64,000 bases of DNA from Nematostella vectensis. Its lineage: Eukaryota > Cnidaria > Anthozoa > Actiniaria > Edwardsiidae. Location: NCBI RefSeq assembly GCF_932526225.1, contig NC_064034.1:14084887-14148886 (forward strand), written 5' to 3'. A program made the translations under genes and the position numbers. Below, in pieces: positions 10,040 to 20,399 of this stretch. Within the stretch, counting starts at the first letter, position 1; the number at the start of each line of letters is the position of its first letter. Under the pieces are notes generated by a model. The model made no database searches. It saw only the letters and a program-made list of their open reading frames with translations, and was not told the DNA's origin.

Positions 10040-11140
10040 AGAGCTCTTTCCTTTTATTTTAAAAAGCCAAGCAATAAATTGCTCAATGGGATAGGCAAGC
10101 TCAAAACAACCTCTATTTCTCTACAATGAAACCCTAGTGCTTTAAGATCATCTAACAGCAGTTTAAAAAAATCTACCGCATCGCAAATCAAAGTCTCTTC
10201 GAGTACTTCACCTTCAAAGTCGGAAAAACGGTCTTCGTCCACACAGATCAGCGAGTCAGCAGAAGACGCTTTCCGACCAAAAGTTGCCTTGGTCGAAAAC
10301 ACTACTATCGGGTATGTTCATGAACTATCCAAACTCAGTAGAAATCGTGGAAATACCATGGATTATTGTTCGCTTCAACTCCAAACGGCTAAAAAGAACG
10401 TGGACGCACTGCTTTATAGCCCTCACAAACGACCTCTTCTTCACGAAAGTCAAGAGGAAAGATCTCCAGTGAAACTCACCTACCACCTCATTCACCTATA
10501 CACCAGCTAAGGACAAAATTATAGTGAAAGACATGACCGCGATAGCCACCCCTCAACAGGATGAATATTCCTTTCAGTATTAAACCCCAACGGAAGTAGA
10601 ACCGCCAGTTTACAAAGTATTAGATGTTCTCAATACTTCCAAAGAATGGGATGTCGTCACAGTTAAAGGCAAAATCTTTGCTTTCAAATACCAGCGTATG
10701 GTTGGAAGTCCTCGTAAAAGACTTAAACTTCTTGAAGCAGTATTGGACGACGGATCAGGGAGGATTTCAATAGATATTTGGGAGTCTCACATCGACAATG
10801 TCAAAACTGGTAAGTATTTCATATTAATGATAATAATAATATTTTATTATTGATATTGCGCCATGCTCAAAATTTGAAAATGCCCACATGCGCAATATGA
10901 TAATGAGTATGCAAATACAATACCACTGTGCTATGCTAATTGACATTTCTTTTTTAATTTTTCTATAGGCCATGTTTATACATTGTCTTATGTTCACATC
11001 AGAGTCTGGAGTGAAAGAAAAAAACTAGCCACCACTATGCATACCACTATCCAACTACTAGACGATCAAGCCTTGCGAGAACTACTTACAGATGATAATG
11101 ATGTCCTGTAAGAACAAACCCACAAGATAACTAAGGTTAC
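10040..11140 (+). pseudogene. RPA-like OB-fold protein, copy 1, with intron
   Basis: The N-terminal OB-like part reads TTIGYVHELSKLSRNRGNT then MDYCSLQLQT (10289-10470). A second domain from about 10530 has VYKVLDVLN, VVTVKGKIFAF, and RISIDIWESHI (a typical OB-fold strand, WExxI), ending VKTG at a 5' splice site (about 10810). The intron (GTAAGT...TTTTTCTATAG) contains a short L2-type tail with a GCGC hairpin. After it comes GHVYTLSYVHIRVW then a LLDDQALRELL helix. The family resembles replication protein A 70-like ssDNA-binding proteins that often travel with transposons. Damage includes a TAA in the second domain (near 10581). Related copies are at 12041 and 18660. Confidence 0.6.
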
Positions 11141-11479
11141 CTCCAACTAGAACATTTCCAAATATTCATAATGTGTCCATTTCAACAAAAGCATCATTCA
11201 GGCAACATTCAGATATAATAATCTGTGAACACTGTGGTTTTATGATGAAGAAAGAGGTCCTGCCAAACGAAAGTCGTAGCTAAAATAGCCATCGAAATAA
11301 ATGTAGAAGAAAATGTTTTTCGGATTCACCAATCTATACTGGAGAAGATCTATCCAGATGTCCACATGATAGATAACATTGCTCTTGCCAGAGAGTTGTT
11401 GAACAATCTTAATAATCGGACCATTTTGTACAATCTTTTAAACAACTAAGCCACGTGTCTCATCATATTTTCTTTCAGC

Positions 11480-12036
11480 AATGCAACATTCTCAGAGGAG
11501 CCTTCGTGATAAGAAAGAAAAAGGTCAAGACTATTAACAACTGGAGATCTATGTATGGTGAACTAGGGATACTAGACTTTTTTCTACGATCTGGAGGCGA
11601 TCTTAGAATGGCCAAATTTGGGAATTTGTTTTTAAGTGATGAGCTTCATAAAGTCGATAGGGGTATCCAAGAAGGGGTAGTTTTTCCGACCCTGCCTTGT
11701 TAGGCAATGATCACGGTGTGCTACGAATTGTTCAGGAAGTTCGCATCGAATTGACAGACTGCGTAGCAAATGGCCGCATTTGCAAAGAGGAACCTTACAA
11801 TAAAACAACGTCGCTCCTTGGTCTGGGGATGCCAATATGCTGTAGTGTCGTACTTGACGAGATCTTGTGAGATTTGGTTGATGTGTTTCACAAAAAGGGA
11901 ATTAGTTACCTAGTGCTTTATGGTACTCTTATAGGCGCAGTGCGAAGCAAGACAATTATTCATTGGACAAACGATGTTTACATTGGCTTACGTAACACCG
12001 ATTTCTATCACCCCACGTTCTTTTCCTCGTTCTTTT
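11480..12036 (+). pseudogene. LicD-family nucleotidyltransferase-like exon, copy 1, truncated
   Basis: It begins after a good 3' splice site (TTTTCTTTCAG, ends about 11479). Pieces in several frames include WRSMYGELGILDFFL, GNLFLSDELHKVD, then GISYLVLYGTLIGAVRS and WTNDVYIGL. GTLIGAVR followed by W-x-N-D-V matches the LicD/fukutin core (GTLLGAxR...DDxDxx). In this copy the second acidic position reads VYIGL, Tyr in place of Asp, so the metal-binding pair is damaged. A frameshift at about 11700 and a stop near 11868 break it. It is cut at 12036-12040 by the tandem duplication joint. Confidence 0.65.
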
Positions 12037-12040
12037 CCTC

Positions 12041-12690
12041 ATTCACCTATACACCAGCTAAGGACAAAATTATAGTGAAAGACATGACCGCGATAACCAC
12101 CCCTCAACAGGATGAATATTCCTTTCAGTATCAAACCCCAACGGAAGTAGAACCGCCAGTTTACAAAGTATTAGATGTTCTCAATGCTTCCAAAGAATGG
12201 GATGTCGTCACAGTTAAAGGCAAAATCTTTGCTTTCAAATACCAGCGTATGGTTGGAAGTCCTCGTAAAAGACTTAAACTTCTTGAAGCAGTATTGGACG
12301 ACGGATCAGGGAGGATTTCAATAGATATTTGGGAGTCTCACATCGACAATGTCAAAACTGGTAAGTATTTCATATTAATGATAATAATAATATTTTATTA
12401 TTAATATTGCGCCATGCTCAAAATTTGAAAATGCTCACATGCGCAATATGATAATGAGTATGCAAACATAACAATACCACTGTGCTATGTTAACTGACAT
12501 TTCTTTTTAAATTTTTCTACAGGCCATGTTTATACATTGTCTTATGTTCACATTACAGTCTGGAGTGGAAGAAAAAAAATAGCCACCACTATGCATACCA
12601 CTATCCAACTACTAGACGATCAAGCCTTGCGAGAACTACTTACAGATGATAATGATGTCCTGCAAGAACAAACCCACAGATAACTGAGGT
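12041..12690 (+). pseudogene. RPA-like OB-fold protein, copy 2, 5'-truncated
   Basis: This second duplicate starts inside the protein at FTYTPAKDKIIVKDMT. It is uninterrupted through VYKVLDVLN, KGKIFAFKYQ and ISIDIWESHI to the 5' splice site near 12360, and lacks the TAA seen in copy 1. The intron again carries the small L2-type GCGC hairpin (12380-12450) and ends TTTTTCTACAG near 12522. The next exon continues GHVYTLSYVHI and ends with LLDDQALRELLTDDND. Residues 12700-12980 are the 3' untranslated part, in which CEHCGFMMKKE suggests a lost zinc-binding extension. Confidence 0.6.
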
Positions 12691-13007
12691 TACCTCCAAC
12701 TAGAACATTTCCAAATATTTATAATGTGTCCATTTCAACAAAAGCATCATTCAAGCAACAGTCACAGATATAATAATCTGTGAACACTGTGGTTTTATGA
12801 TGAAGAAAGAGGTCCTGCCATCGAAATAAATGTAAAAGAAAATGTTTTTCGGATTCACCAATCTATACTGGAGAAAATCTATTCAGATGTCCACATCATG
12901 GATAACATTGCTCTTGCCAGAGAGTTGTTGAACAATCTTAATAATCGTACCATTTTGTACAATCCTTCAAACAACTAGGCCACGTGTCTCATCATATGTC
13001 TTTCAGC

Positions 13008-13946
13008 AATGCAACATTCTCAGAGGAGCCTTCGTGATAAGAAAGGAAAAGGTCAAGACTATTAACAACTGGAGATCTATGTATGGTGAACTAGGGATAC
13101 TAAACTTTTTTCTACGATCTGGAGGCGATCTTAGAATGGCCAAATTTGGGAATTTGTTTTTAAGTGATGAGCTTCATAAAGTCGATAGAGGTATCCAAGA
13201 AGGGGTAGTTTTTCCGACCCTGCCTTGTTAGGCAATGATCACTGTGTGCTACGAATTGTTCAGGAAGTTCGCATCGAATTGACAGACTGCGTAGCAAATG
13301 GCCGCATTTGCAAAGAGGAACCTTACAATAAAACAACGTCGCTCCTTGGTCTGGGGATGCCAATATGCTGTAGTGTCGTACTTGACGAGATCTTGTGAGA
13401 TTTGGTTGACGTGTTTCACAAAAAGGGAATTAGTTACCTAGTGCTTTATGGTACTCTTATAGGCGCAGTGCGAAGCAAGACAATTATTCCTTGGACAAAC
13501 GATGTTGACATTGGCTTACGTAACACCGATTTCTATCACTCCACGTTCTTTTCCTCGCTGCAGAAAGATCTCGGTAGGAAATATCTAGTTGGGGAATTCG
13601 CGGGTATGCCACGAATGATTCCTGTGTTTAATCCTTCTACTAAGCTCAGCGCCTCCCCGTAGAACAGCGGGTTTTGCGAAATGCAGCTAAAGGGGGAATT
13701 ATTTAGCGACGAGGTGAACAAATCTATTGCAGACATGCTACCGTTAAATACTTTGTGGCAAAGAGCGGGCTACCTTGATTTTTACAAGACAGAGGAAAAC
13801 TGGTGAAATGGTTCCTCTATTGCTGAGATTAATGGTATGAATATGGTTACGGTGAAAGACCCTCACGGTTTTCTAGCGAATCATTACGGGAAAGATTACA
13901 TGAATCCTTCTGTGAAAAACGACTCCTCGAAAGGCTTCGAATATTA
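13008..13946 (+). pseudogene. LicD-family nucleotidyltransferase-like gene, copy 2, most complete
   Basis: LicD/fukutin-type proteins transfer phospho-sugar or phosphocholine groups onto glycans. Frame pieces in order: NNWRSMYGELGILNFFL, LFLSDELHKVDRG, a frame break near 13230, then ELTDCVANGRIC, a stop near 13398, then MVDVFHKKGISYLVLYGTL, IPWTNDVDIGL (intact acidic pair), LGRKYLVGEFAG, another stop near 13660, then SIADMLPLNTLW, GYLDFY and GFLANHYGKDY, the standard C-terminal KD...YG(K/D)DY end. At least four breaks make it a pseudogene. In my memory of cnidarian proteins this domain follows PC-esterase-like N-termini, so it was probably the second half of the gene at 9013. Confidence 0.7.
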
Positions 13947-14489
13947 GAGGGGGGATTCCTGGGGGGTAGGGGATGGTCTTCAGAACTCCCGCGAGTGTTG
14001 CGTGACTACGTATGCAGCCATGTTTTATCCATAATGCAGTGCGGGTTACGGCTCACGGATTCTCACGGTGTAATGTTCTTTTCATGAAGGAAGGTGACCG
14101 CCTTATAGAGATAGCCAAATATTGTACTTAAGAAAAAGATATTTAGAGCATTGGTTCTAATAATGGAAATTGCGCTTTATCATTTTGATTAGAATCATTG
14201 AATCTTGATGAAGGCAGTATTGCCAAATCAAAAAATAATACTTGGTGACAGAAAATAATTAACGTTCTTAACATTATAAATTATCATCGATCAGGTTAAC
14301 CATACTTAATAGAGTGGAAAGCCGGCGAACTTTAAAGACGCTAAACAATAGCGGCTCCTCCTGGATGTTGAACGTGCCCGTCACGTGACACTGACGGTAC
14401 ACAAGGTATCAGTCATAACAACAAAATGGCGGACGCGACTAGTGACTAATAATACAGTAAAATCCGCGTGTAAGAACCTAGTAATTAAA
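13947..14489. other. No gene seen
   Basis: This is probable 3' untranslated or intergenic sequence after the LicD fragment. It contains no conserved reading frame or terminus. Confidence 0.4.
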
Positions 14490-14710
14490 GGGGCCAACCA
14501 TTTGACTTTTGAGGGGGGTGGGGTGGACGTTTTTGGGTGCGCAGGATTTTTTTTCAAAGGATTTGTCGTGCAAGAATTTTTGTAACCGATGCAGGAATTA
14601 ATTTTCGTCCACCAATTGGTGCAGGATATCATTTTTTGGCCCTTCGGGACGTGCAGGAATTTTATTTTCAAAATAATCCACCCAACCTCAAAAGTCAAAT
14701 GGTCGGCTCC
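14490..14710. mobile_element. MITE with ~33-bp terminal inverted repeats
   Basis: The left end, GGGGCCAACCATTTGAC followed by TTTTGAGGGGGGTGGG, is the imperfect reverse complement of the right end, which closes CAAAAGTCAAATGG then TCGGCTCC. The element is about 221 bp. Flanks have TAA on the right and TTAAA on the left, so a 3-bp TAA target duplication (PIF/Harbinger style) is possible but not clean. The inverted structure explains the open frames seen on both strands here. Confidence 0.7.
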
Positions 14711-16603
14711 TAAGAGCCTATAGGCAGAAATTTTGGATTTTATTAGCCAAACATAAGAACCTATTAAAGCCAAAAAGAGATCCTGAGAGGAAAAGGCCTT
14801 GGATTGATGTCTGTTTTCGGCTATAAAAATCATTCACTTGTGTTAACGAGTTTCTTGCTAACAGAAAGATCACGGTTTACAACAAAAAGCGAACACAACC
14901 ACTAGGCGACAAACATAAAGCGACAAAAAAAACACTGCCAAGGTGAGTTTTTGACGATGATTTGCATTTTGAATATGACATTTTTTTCATTTATTGTTGT
15001 GCTTTTATAATGCTCGTTTGTTCGCTTTTTTCCCAAAACCAATCGCTCAAACAAAAACACCGTACCAGCTTTAGTATATCATTAGTATATCATATCAATG
15101 TCATCTATTCTTGTTTTGATTGGCTAAAATACCATCTACTTGAATTCCGATAGGTTTATAATTTTGGCACTTGAATGGCTTTTATTCTACTGACAATCGC
15201 CATGAAAATGTTAAATTCGTAAATACTTACTTACAAGTTCAATAAATTCAGGCGTATATTCCTCACGGTAAGTAAGAATTTAACGACAGAAAAACGTAGT
15301 AGTCTAGCTACTGTATCAATGACACTTAGCTTGTTCGATTTATACATATGTTTTTAGAGTACAGATGTTTACAAGTTTTCATTTTTCCCCAACACTATTC
15401 CAGATTGGAACAGCCTTCAGGCACACACCGCTAGTGCCAGTTCATTACTTTCATTTAAGACCTTAGTTTCAAAATAGAGCTGTATAAATTATTATAATGT
15501 ACTGTTTTAGTCTTATTTATTTATGAATATTAATTTATCTTGGTAAAATGCAACTCAGCTTACAGTAACCGAGCATTAAAACTGAGAATTCGTGGTCTAA
15601 CAAGCAATTTGAGCATAACAACATCCTTTGATATTCTTCGTTCTCTCTTTACTTTATTTACAGCGTTGAGATATTTAATCAAGGCTGACAAATATCATCC
15701 TGTCATATATTGCTTAAGAAGACCTTTCTTGTCTTTATATCCTGTGTATTAGTCTTTTTGAAGATACAGCAACTTTTTCAACATTATCATAAATACTTTT
15801 TCATCGAAAATAAAAACCAAAAATGCAACCTATATTTTTTTTGCTCAAGCTTATATTGTCTGCATCTTGCATACTATCTAATGTGTTTATTTATTTTTAT
15901 TCAAATAGTTATGGAAAATTAGTAAGGTTATATGGGATGATAAAAATATTTGTTTGAAAGAAAAACAAATACCCGAGTTAATTGTTTTCACTTTTATTTA
16001 GATTAAACCAACCAAGGACCTGAGGGTCATGCTTGATGCTAAAAGCTGGAAGACATAAGAATAGGCAAATGTAGCCGGGCTTTCTTACTTTGATACAGCA
16101 GTATAAGTGTAATAGGGTTTTTAGAGCAAGATACTTTGACTATTTTTATATGCAATTGATAATTATTTGCTGTTTTCCCCTCTGCACCCTGAATAAATTA
16201 AAATAGGTTAGGTTTGAAATTAGACATTTTCATTTAGCACTAATGAGTAATATTAAGGATTTGATAGTTGCAGTACATGGAAACTACAGAATGGCATCTA
16301 AATCTTTGAAATGCTGTTACATCCTTAATATATTCTTTACAAGGTCGAAGATTGTTATTATGCTGTTTTGATAAAAAATATGCATAGTGGAACAAATAAG
16401 AATTGACCATTAGACTCTTGAAAAACAACTAAGGCACCTTGAACTTTGACAGCCTTTTTTACACCAGGTTTAGTACTTTCATACTGCATATTTAATATTA
16501 TTGAATGAGTGATTGCTTGATCCATTTGGAGGGGCCAATACAATTCATAATTACATGACAGTAAAAATTGCTTTTTTAATCTCATTAAAAACATTCTTTC
16601 TAT

Positions 16604-16654
16604 ACTGGCTCCGCTTTTAGGCAGTGCCTAAATCTATATATTTGCGGAGCCAGC
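16604..16654 (+). other. Head-to-tail junction of Helentron-like copies H2 and H3
   Basis: The order is the same as at 8030-8080: ACTGGCTCCGC (16604-16614), TTTTAGGCAGTGCCTAAA (16615-16632), TCTATATATTT, then GCGGAGCCAGC (16644-16654). One base before the new 5' end differs from the first junction (T here, A there). Confidence 0.75.
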
Positions 16655-16827
16655 GCGGCAGCAGGCCGCGCGCGGAGCTACATAGGTAAAGAAATATGGT
16701 AAGCTATGCGACTTGGTTTTGTGGTCATCGCGTGGTTACACTGTGGTGTCCAAACCAGCCAGTAATACAGCCGCGAAACTCTCAAGCCCCTCTCGGTTCT
16801 GACACTTAAATGTGTTTTTAGTTCAAA

Positions 16828-16956
16828 AGCTTGAAAAAAGTATTTAATGAGAAAGTATGCAGATTCAAATGGGCTGAAGTCTTTGAGGAACTGAAGTACG
16901 AGCCGATAGTAAAATCTACCCGAATGTTAGTGAATCCCGCCCGTGGCAGCAGCTAA
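16828..16956 (+). other. Short conserved frame in the Helentron 5' region
   Basis: An open frame of 42 codons begins SLKKVFNEKVCRFKWAEVFE and includes KYEPIVKSTRM. The same peptide is recognisable in H2 (8254-8385, with stops), H4 (minus, about 23880-23990) and H6 (minus, within 62146-62340, where the frame reads on to SSKKRTT). Conservation in all four copies, with mostly matching residues, suggests a real exon. I do not recognise the protein, and non-coding conservation is an alternative. Confidence 0.4.
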
Positions 16957-17637
16957 AAAGAGGACTAAGAAAGGCTCTACACTATACCATTCTGTATTTA
17001 TGCTCGTCTATATTTATGTAAGGAGATCCTGAGAAGAAAGGGCCTTTGGATTGATGTCTGTTTTCAGCTATAAAAATTATTCACTTGTGTCAACAAATTT
17101 CTTGCTAGCAGAAAGTCGACAACTTCACAGTTTACAACAAAAGCGAACACAACCACAGGTAACAAACACAAAGCGACAAAAAAACACTGCCAAGGTGAGT
17201 TATAGACGATGATCTGTATTAAGAATATGGCAGTTTTTTTTTTCTTTTATTGTTGTGCTTTTATTGTTGTCCTCGTTTGTCCCTGTTTTTTTTCATAACC
17301 AATCACTCAAACTAAAACAACGTACCAGCTTTAGTTTGACGTCAACAGTTAGTTTCAAATACATTATTTAGTTTGATTCTGCTGCTAAGCTTTTTTTTTA
17401 CTTTGATGTGGCAATACTTGGTTGTGTTAATTGAGTTATTAATCTTGTATTTAAATGCATTTTTAGTAGAAACTGCTAAGCCCTATTCTGTTGCGTTAAG
17501 TTATCTTTCTGCAATGTAATTGTGTAAACATGTTACAGTAGTCATATGGTCTATCCGAAAGCGAAAAAAAACAGACACTTAAAATATTGCATAAATATTA
17601 GTTGTGTAAGTTTTTACTACCTCAAATATTGCACAAA

Positions 17638-18547
17638 TGATAAAGAATAGGATGACTCGCTAACGGTTAGGTTTTATAGCTATCATCGTCTCGACGATGT
17701 TTCTAACAACATTTGTGTTGAAAGGTTTGAATCCTAAACAAACAGATTTCATTCCTGAGCAGTATGCCCACTGGGTTGAATCAGAGGTAGAACCGACTCC
17801 AAAACCCTTCTGTCGGGATATATTGGAGTACCTCTCACATGGTAAATGGAAAATGAAGGCGTGGTGACACCAGAACACAAACGAGATCGAGACATTGCTT
17901 TTCGCGAGTTGCGAGATAAACCGGCAAAACTGTCTCGCCTTGATTTACATTGCGGGCCAGAGTACGGTGCAAAAACTGGACCTGCGTATAGACATGACCT
18001 TCCATCAGTTTGCGAGCCAGACAGTCCGACTCCTTGCTGTAACGAATAAATAACCGGCCTGTGTGGTAACTGAACGAGCAACTGTAACTGCGAAGGGTGT
18101 ACTGATTTCAGCGAAGTCATATCCGCCGAGTTGTACGACTGGGTTCCACAGAACGAGGCGTGTGTAGTAAAAAACTACTCAAGCGAAGAAGCTTGCAGAG
18201 TGGTTTACAAAAAAAACTCGACGCTTTCTTCCTAGTCGGAGACTCACAAATGCGGCATTTCAGTAATGCTCTTTTAATCCTTTTTACCAATGATCCAGAG
18301 CAGGGAGCTGTATGCCCCAACTCCGATAATTGCCACGGGGAGCGACAGTTCGTCGACAGTGGGAAAGCGATGTGCAATGGAAAGAATGTCGAGAACCAGT
18401 CGTACAGCAACTCGTATCGAAAATGGAAAATCTATTGAATTATTTATAGCTTTATATGCAAAGCAAGAACGATGGAATTTCCACCTTTCTTCTGATGTGT
18501 TACACTTAAGAATACTTAGTCTTAATCGTCTCTTAGCTCCAGAACCA
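17638..18547 (+). pseudogene. Type II membrane PC-esterase-like protein, N-terminal part, broken (H3)
   Basis: This copy is parallel to the one at 9013. An in-frame TAA follows MIKNRMTR, but the later part is better preserved than in H2: ELRDKPAKLSRLDLHCGPEY, then a Cys-rich segment CEPDSPTPCCNE, ITGLCGN, NCNCEGCTDFS, then LYDWVPQNEACVVKNY and, after a slip in a run of A near 18210, FLVGDSQMRHFSNALLILF, NDPEQGAVCPNS and GERQF. The Cys-rich segment before GDS is typical of metazoan membrane PC-esterase-like proteins. Stops at 18047 and near 18094 plus the A-run frameshift break it. Confidence 0.65.
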
Positions 18548-18659
18548 TAATAATTTTTATTTTAAATATGCATACGTATATTCAATTAAATATACAGATT
18601 TTTTTGTCTACTGTACTTTTTTTGCACATTTCAAATTTTGCATAATGCAGAGCTCTTTC

Positions 18660-19760
18660 TCTTAGCTCCTTCTTTTACTTTAAAAAGCCAAGCAATAAAT
18701 TGCTCAATGGGATAGGCAAGCTCAAAACAACCTCTATTTCTCTACAATGAAACCATAGTGCTCTAAGATCATCTAACAGTAGTTTAAAAAAATCTACCGC
18801 ATCGCAAATCAAAGTCTCTTCGAGTACTTCACCTTCAAAGTCGGAAAAACGGCCCCCGTCCACACAGATCAGCGAGTCAGCAGAAGACGCTTTCCGACCA
18901 AAAGTTGCCTTGGTCGAAAACACTACTATCGGGTATGTTCATGAACTATCCAAACTCAGTAGAAATCGTGGAAATACCATGGATTATTGTTCGCTTCAAC
19001 TCCAAACGGCTAAAAAGAACGTGGACGCACTGCTTTATAGCCCTCACAAATGACCTCTTCTTCACGAAAGTCAAGAGGAAAGATCTCCAGTGAAACTCAC
19101 CTACCACCTCATTCACCTATACACCAGCTAAGGACAAAATTATAGTGAAAGACATGACCGCGATAACCACTCAACAGGATGAATATTCCTTTCAGTATCA
19201 AACCCCAACGGAAGTAGAACCGCCAGTTTACAAAGTATTAGATGTTCTCAATACTTCCAAAGAATGGGATGTCGTCACAGTTAAAGGCAAATCTTTGCTT
19301 TCAAAGACCAGCGTATGGTTGGAAGTCCTCGTAAAAGACTTAAACTTCTTGAAGCAGTATTGGACGACGGATCAGGGAGGATTTCAATAGACATTTGGGA
19401 GTCTCACATCGACAATGTCAAAACTGGTAAGTATTTCATATTAATGATAATAATAATATTTTATTATTAATATTGCGCCATGCTCAAAATTTGAAAATGC
19501 TCACATGCGCAATATGATAATGAGTATGCAAACATAACAATACCACTGTGCTATGTTAACTGACATTTCTTTTTTAATTTTTCTATAGGCCATGTTTATA
19601 CATTGTCTTATGTTCACATCAGAGTCTGGAGTTAAAGAAAAAAACTAGCCACCACTATGCATACCACTATCCAACTACTAGACGATCAAGCCTTGCGAGA
19701 ACTACTTACAGATGATAATGATGTCCTGTAAGAACAAACCCACAAGATAACTGAGGTTAC
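18660..19760 (+). pseudogene. RPA-like OB-fold protein, copy 3 (H3)
   Basis: It has the same order as copy 1: TTIGYVHELSKLS near 18910, the second domain from 19145 with YKVLDVLN and VVTVKGK, then a one-base loss near 19291 that breaks the frame before the WESHI strand. The intron (about 19426-19588) holds the same L2-type GCGC hairpin. The last exon has GHVYTLSYVHI and LLDDQALRELL. Unlike H2, its downstream sequence runs into a possible polyadenylation signal at about 20386, so this copy probably shows the natural 3' end of the gene. Confidence 0.6.
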
Positions 19761-20059
19761 CTCCAACTAGAACATTTCCAAATATTTATAATGTGTCCAT
19801 TTCAACAAAAGCATCATTCAGGCAACATTCACAGATATAATAATCTGTGAACACTGTGGTTTTATGATGAAGAAAGAGGTCCTGCCAAACGAAAGTCGTA
19901 GCTAAAATAGCCATAGAAATAAATGGAAAAAGAAAATGTTTTTCGGATTCACCAGTCTATACTGGAGAAAATCTATCCAGATGTCCACATGATGGATAAC
20001 ATTGCTCTTGCCAGAGAGTTGTTGAACAATCTTAATAATCGTACCATTTTGTACAATCC

Positions 20060-20340
20060 TTCAAACAATAATGTTTTGGACATTCAGTAACAGTTATCAA
20101 GTTTACCACTTATATGTTGGACAATTAGCGTTTCCGTTCTACAAAAATTGTGCAAACTGTAATGTTTCGGACATCCATCCAGTAACATGAACAGTTATCA
20201 CGTTTACCATTAATATGCTGAAGAATTAGTGTTTTTGCTGTACAATATTCCAAACTAGACATTTATTCAAAAATGTTTTAAACAGTTATCAAGTTTACCA
20301 AACAGTATGATGGACAATTAAAGTTTTTATAATACAGTAG
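20060..20340 (+). repeat. Degenerate ~95-bp tandem repeat (about 3 units)
   Basis: CAGTTATCA-GTTTACCA recurs near 20089, 20189 and 20283, each followed about 20 bases on by a GGACAATTA-like word and GTTTTT. Units are too diverged to align exactly by eye. They follow the OB-fold gene. Confidence 0.55.
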
Positions 20341-20399
20341 CTATAAATTATGTTTATCAATACAATAACTATTTTGTTGTATTACAATAAACTTGTGTT

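Larger units (their letters stand above)
10490..13553 (+). repeat. Tandem duplication of an RPA-LicD block (two units of about 1.5 kb)
   Basis: Unit 1 is 10490-12040 and unit 2 is 12041 to about 13553. Both begin ATTCACCTATACACCAGC in the OB-fold gene and run through its intron and 3' end into the LicD exon. Unit 1 ends abruptly after TTCTTTTCCTC, where the LicD exon jumps back to the unit start; CCTC also precedes the first unit start, so the junction has short microhomology. Units differ by scattered point changes and small indels, so the duplication is not brand new. Confidence 0.8.
8070..16642 (+). mobile_element. Helentron-like copy H2 with captured gene modules
   Basis: This is an 8.57-kb unit with both termini: 5' GCGGAGCCAGC at 8070 and 3' ACTGGCTCCGC (16604-16614), hairpin 16615-16632, then TCTATATATT. 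From left to right it holds a conserved 5' region with a TATA-containing leader and 5' splice site (8250-8625), a broken membrane PC-esterase gene (9013-9941), an RPA-like OB-fold gene and LicD-like exons in a tandem duplication (10040-13946), a MITE (14490-14710), a second leader fragment (14780-14948) and the family's standard 3' body. No Rep or helicase is visible, so it would be non-autonomous. Two leader copies imply that a shorter H4-like copy recombined with a gene-bearing one. Confidence 0.6.
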
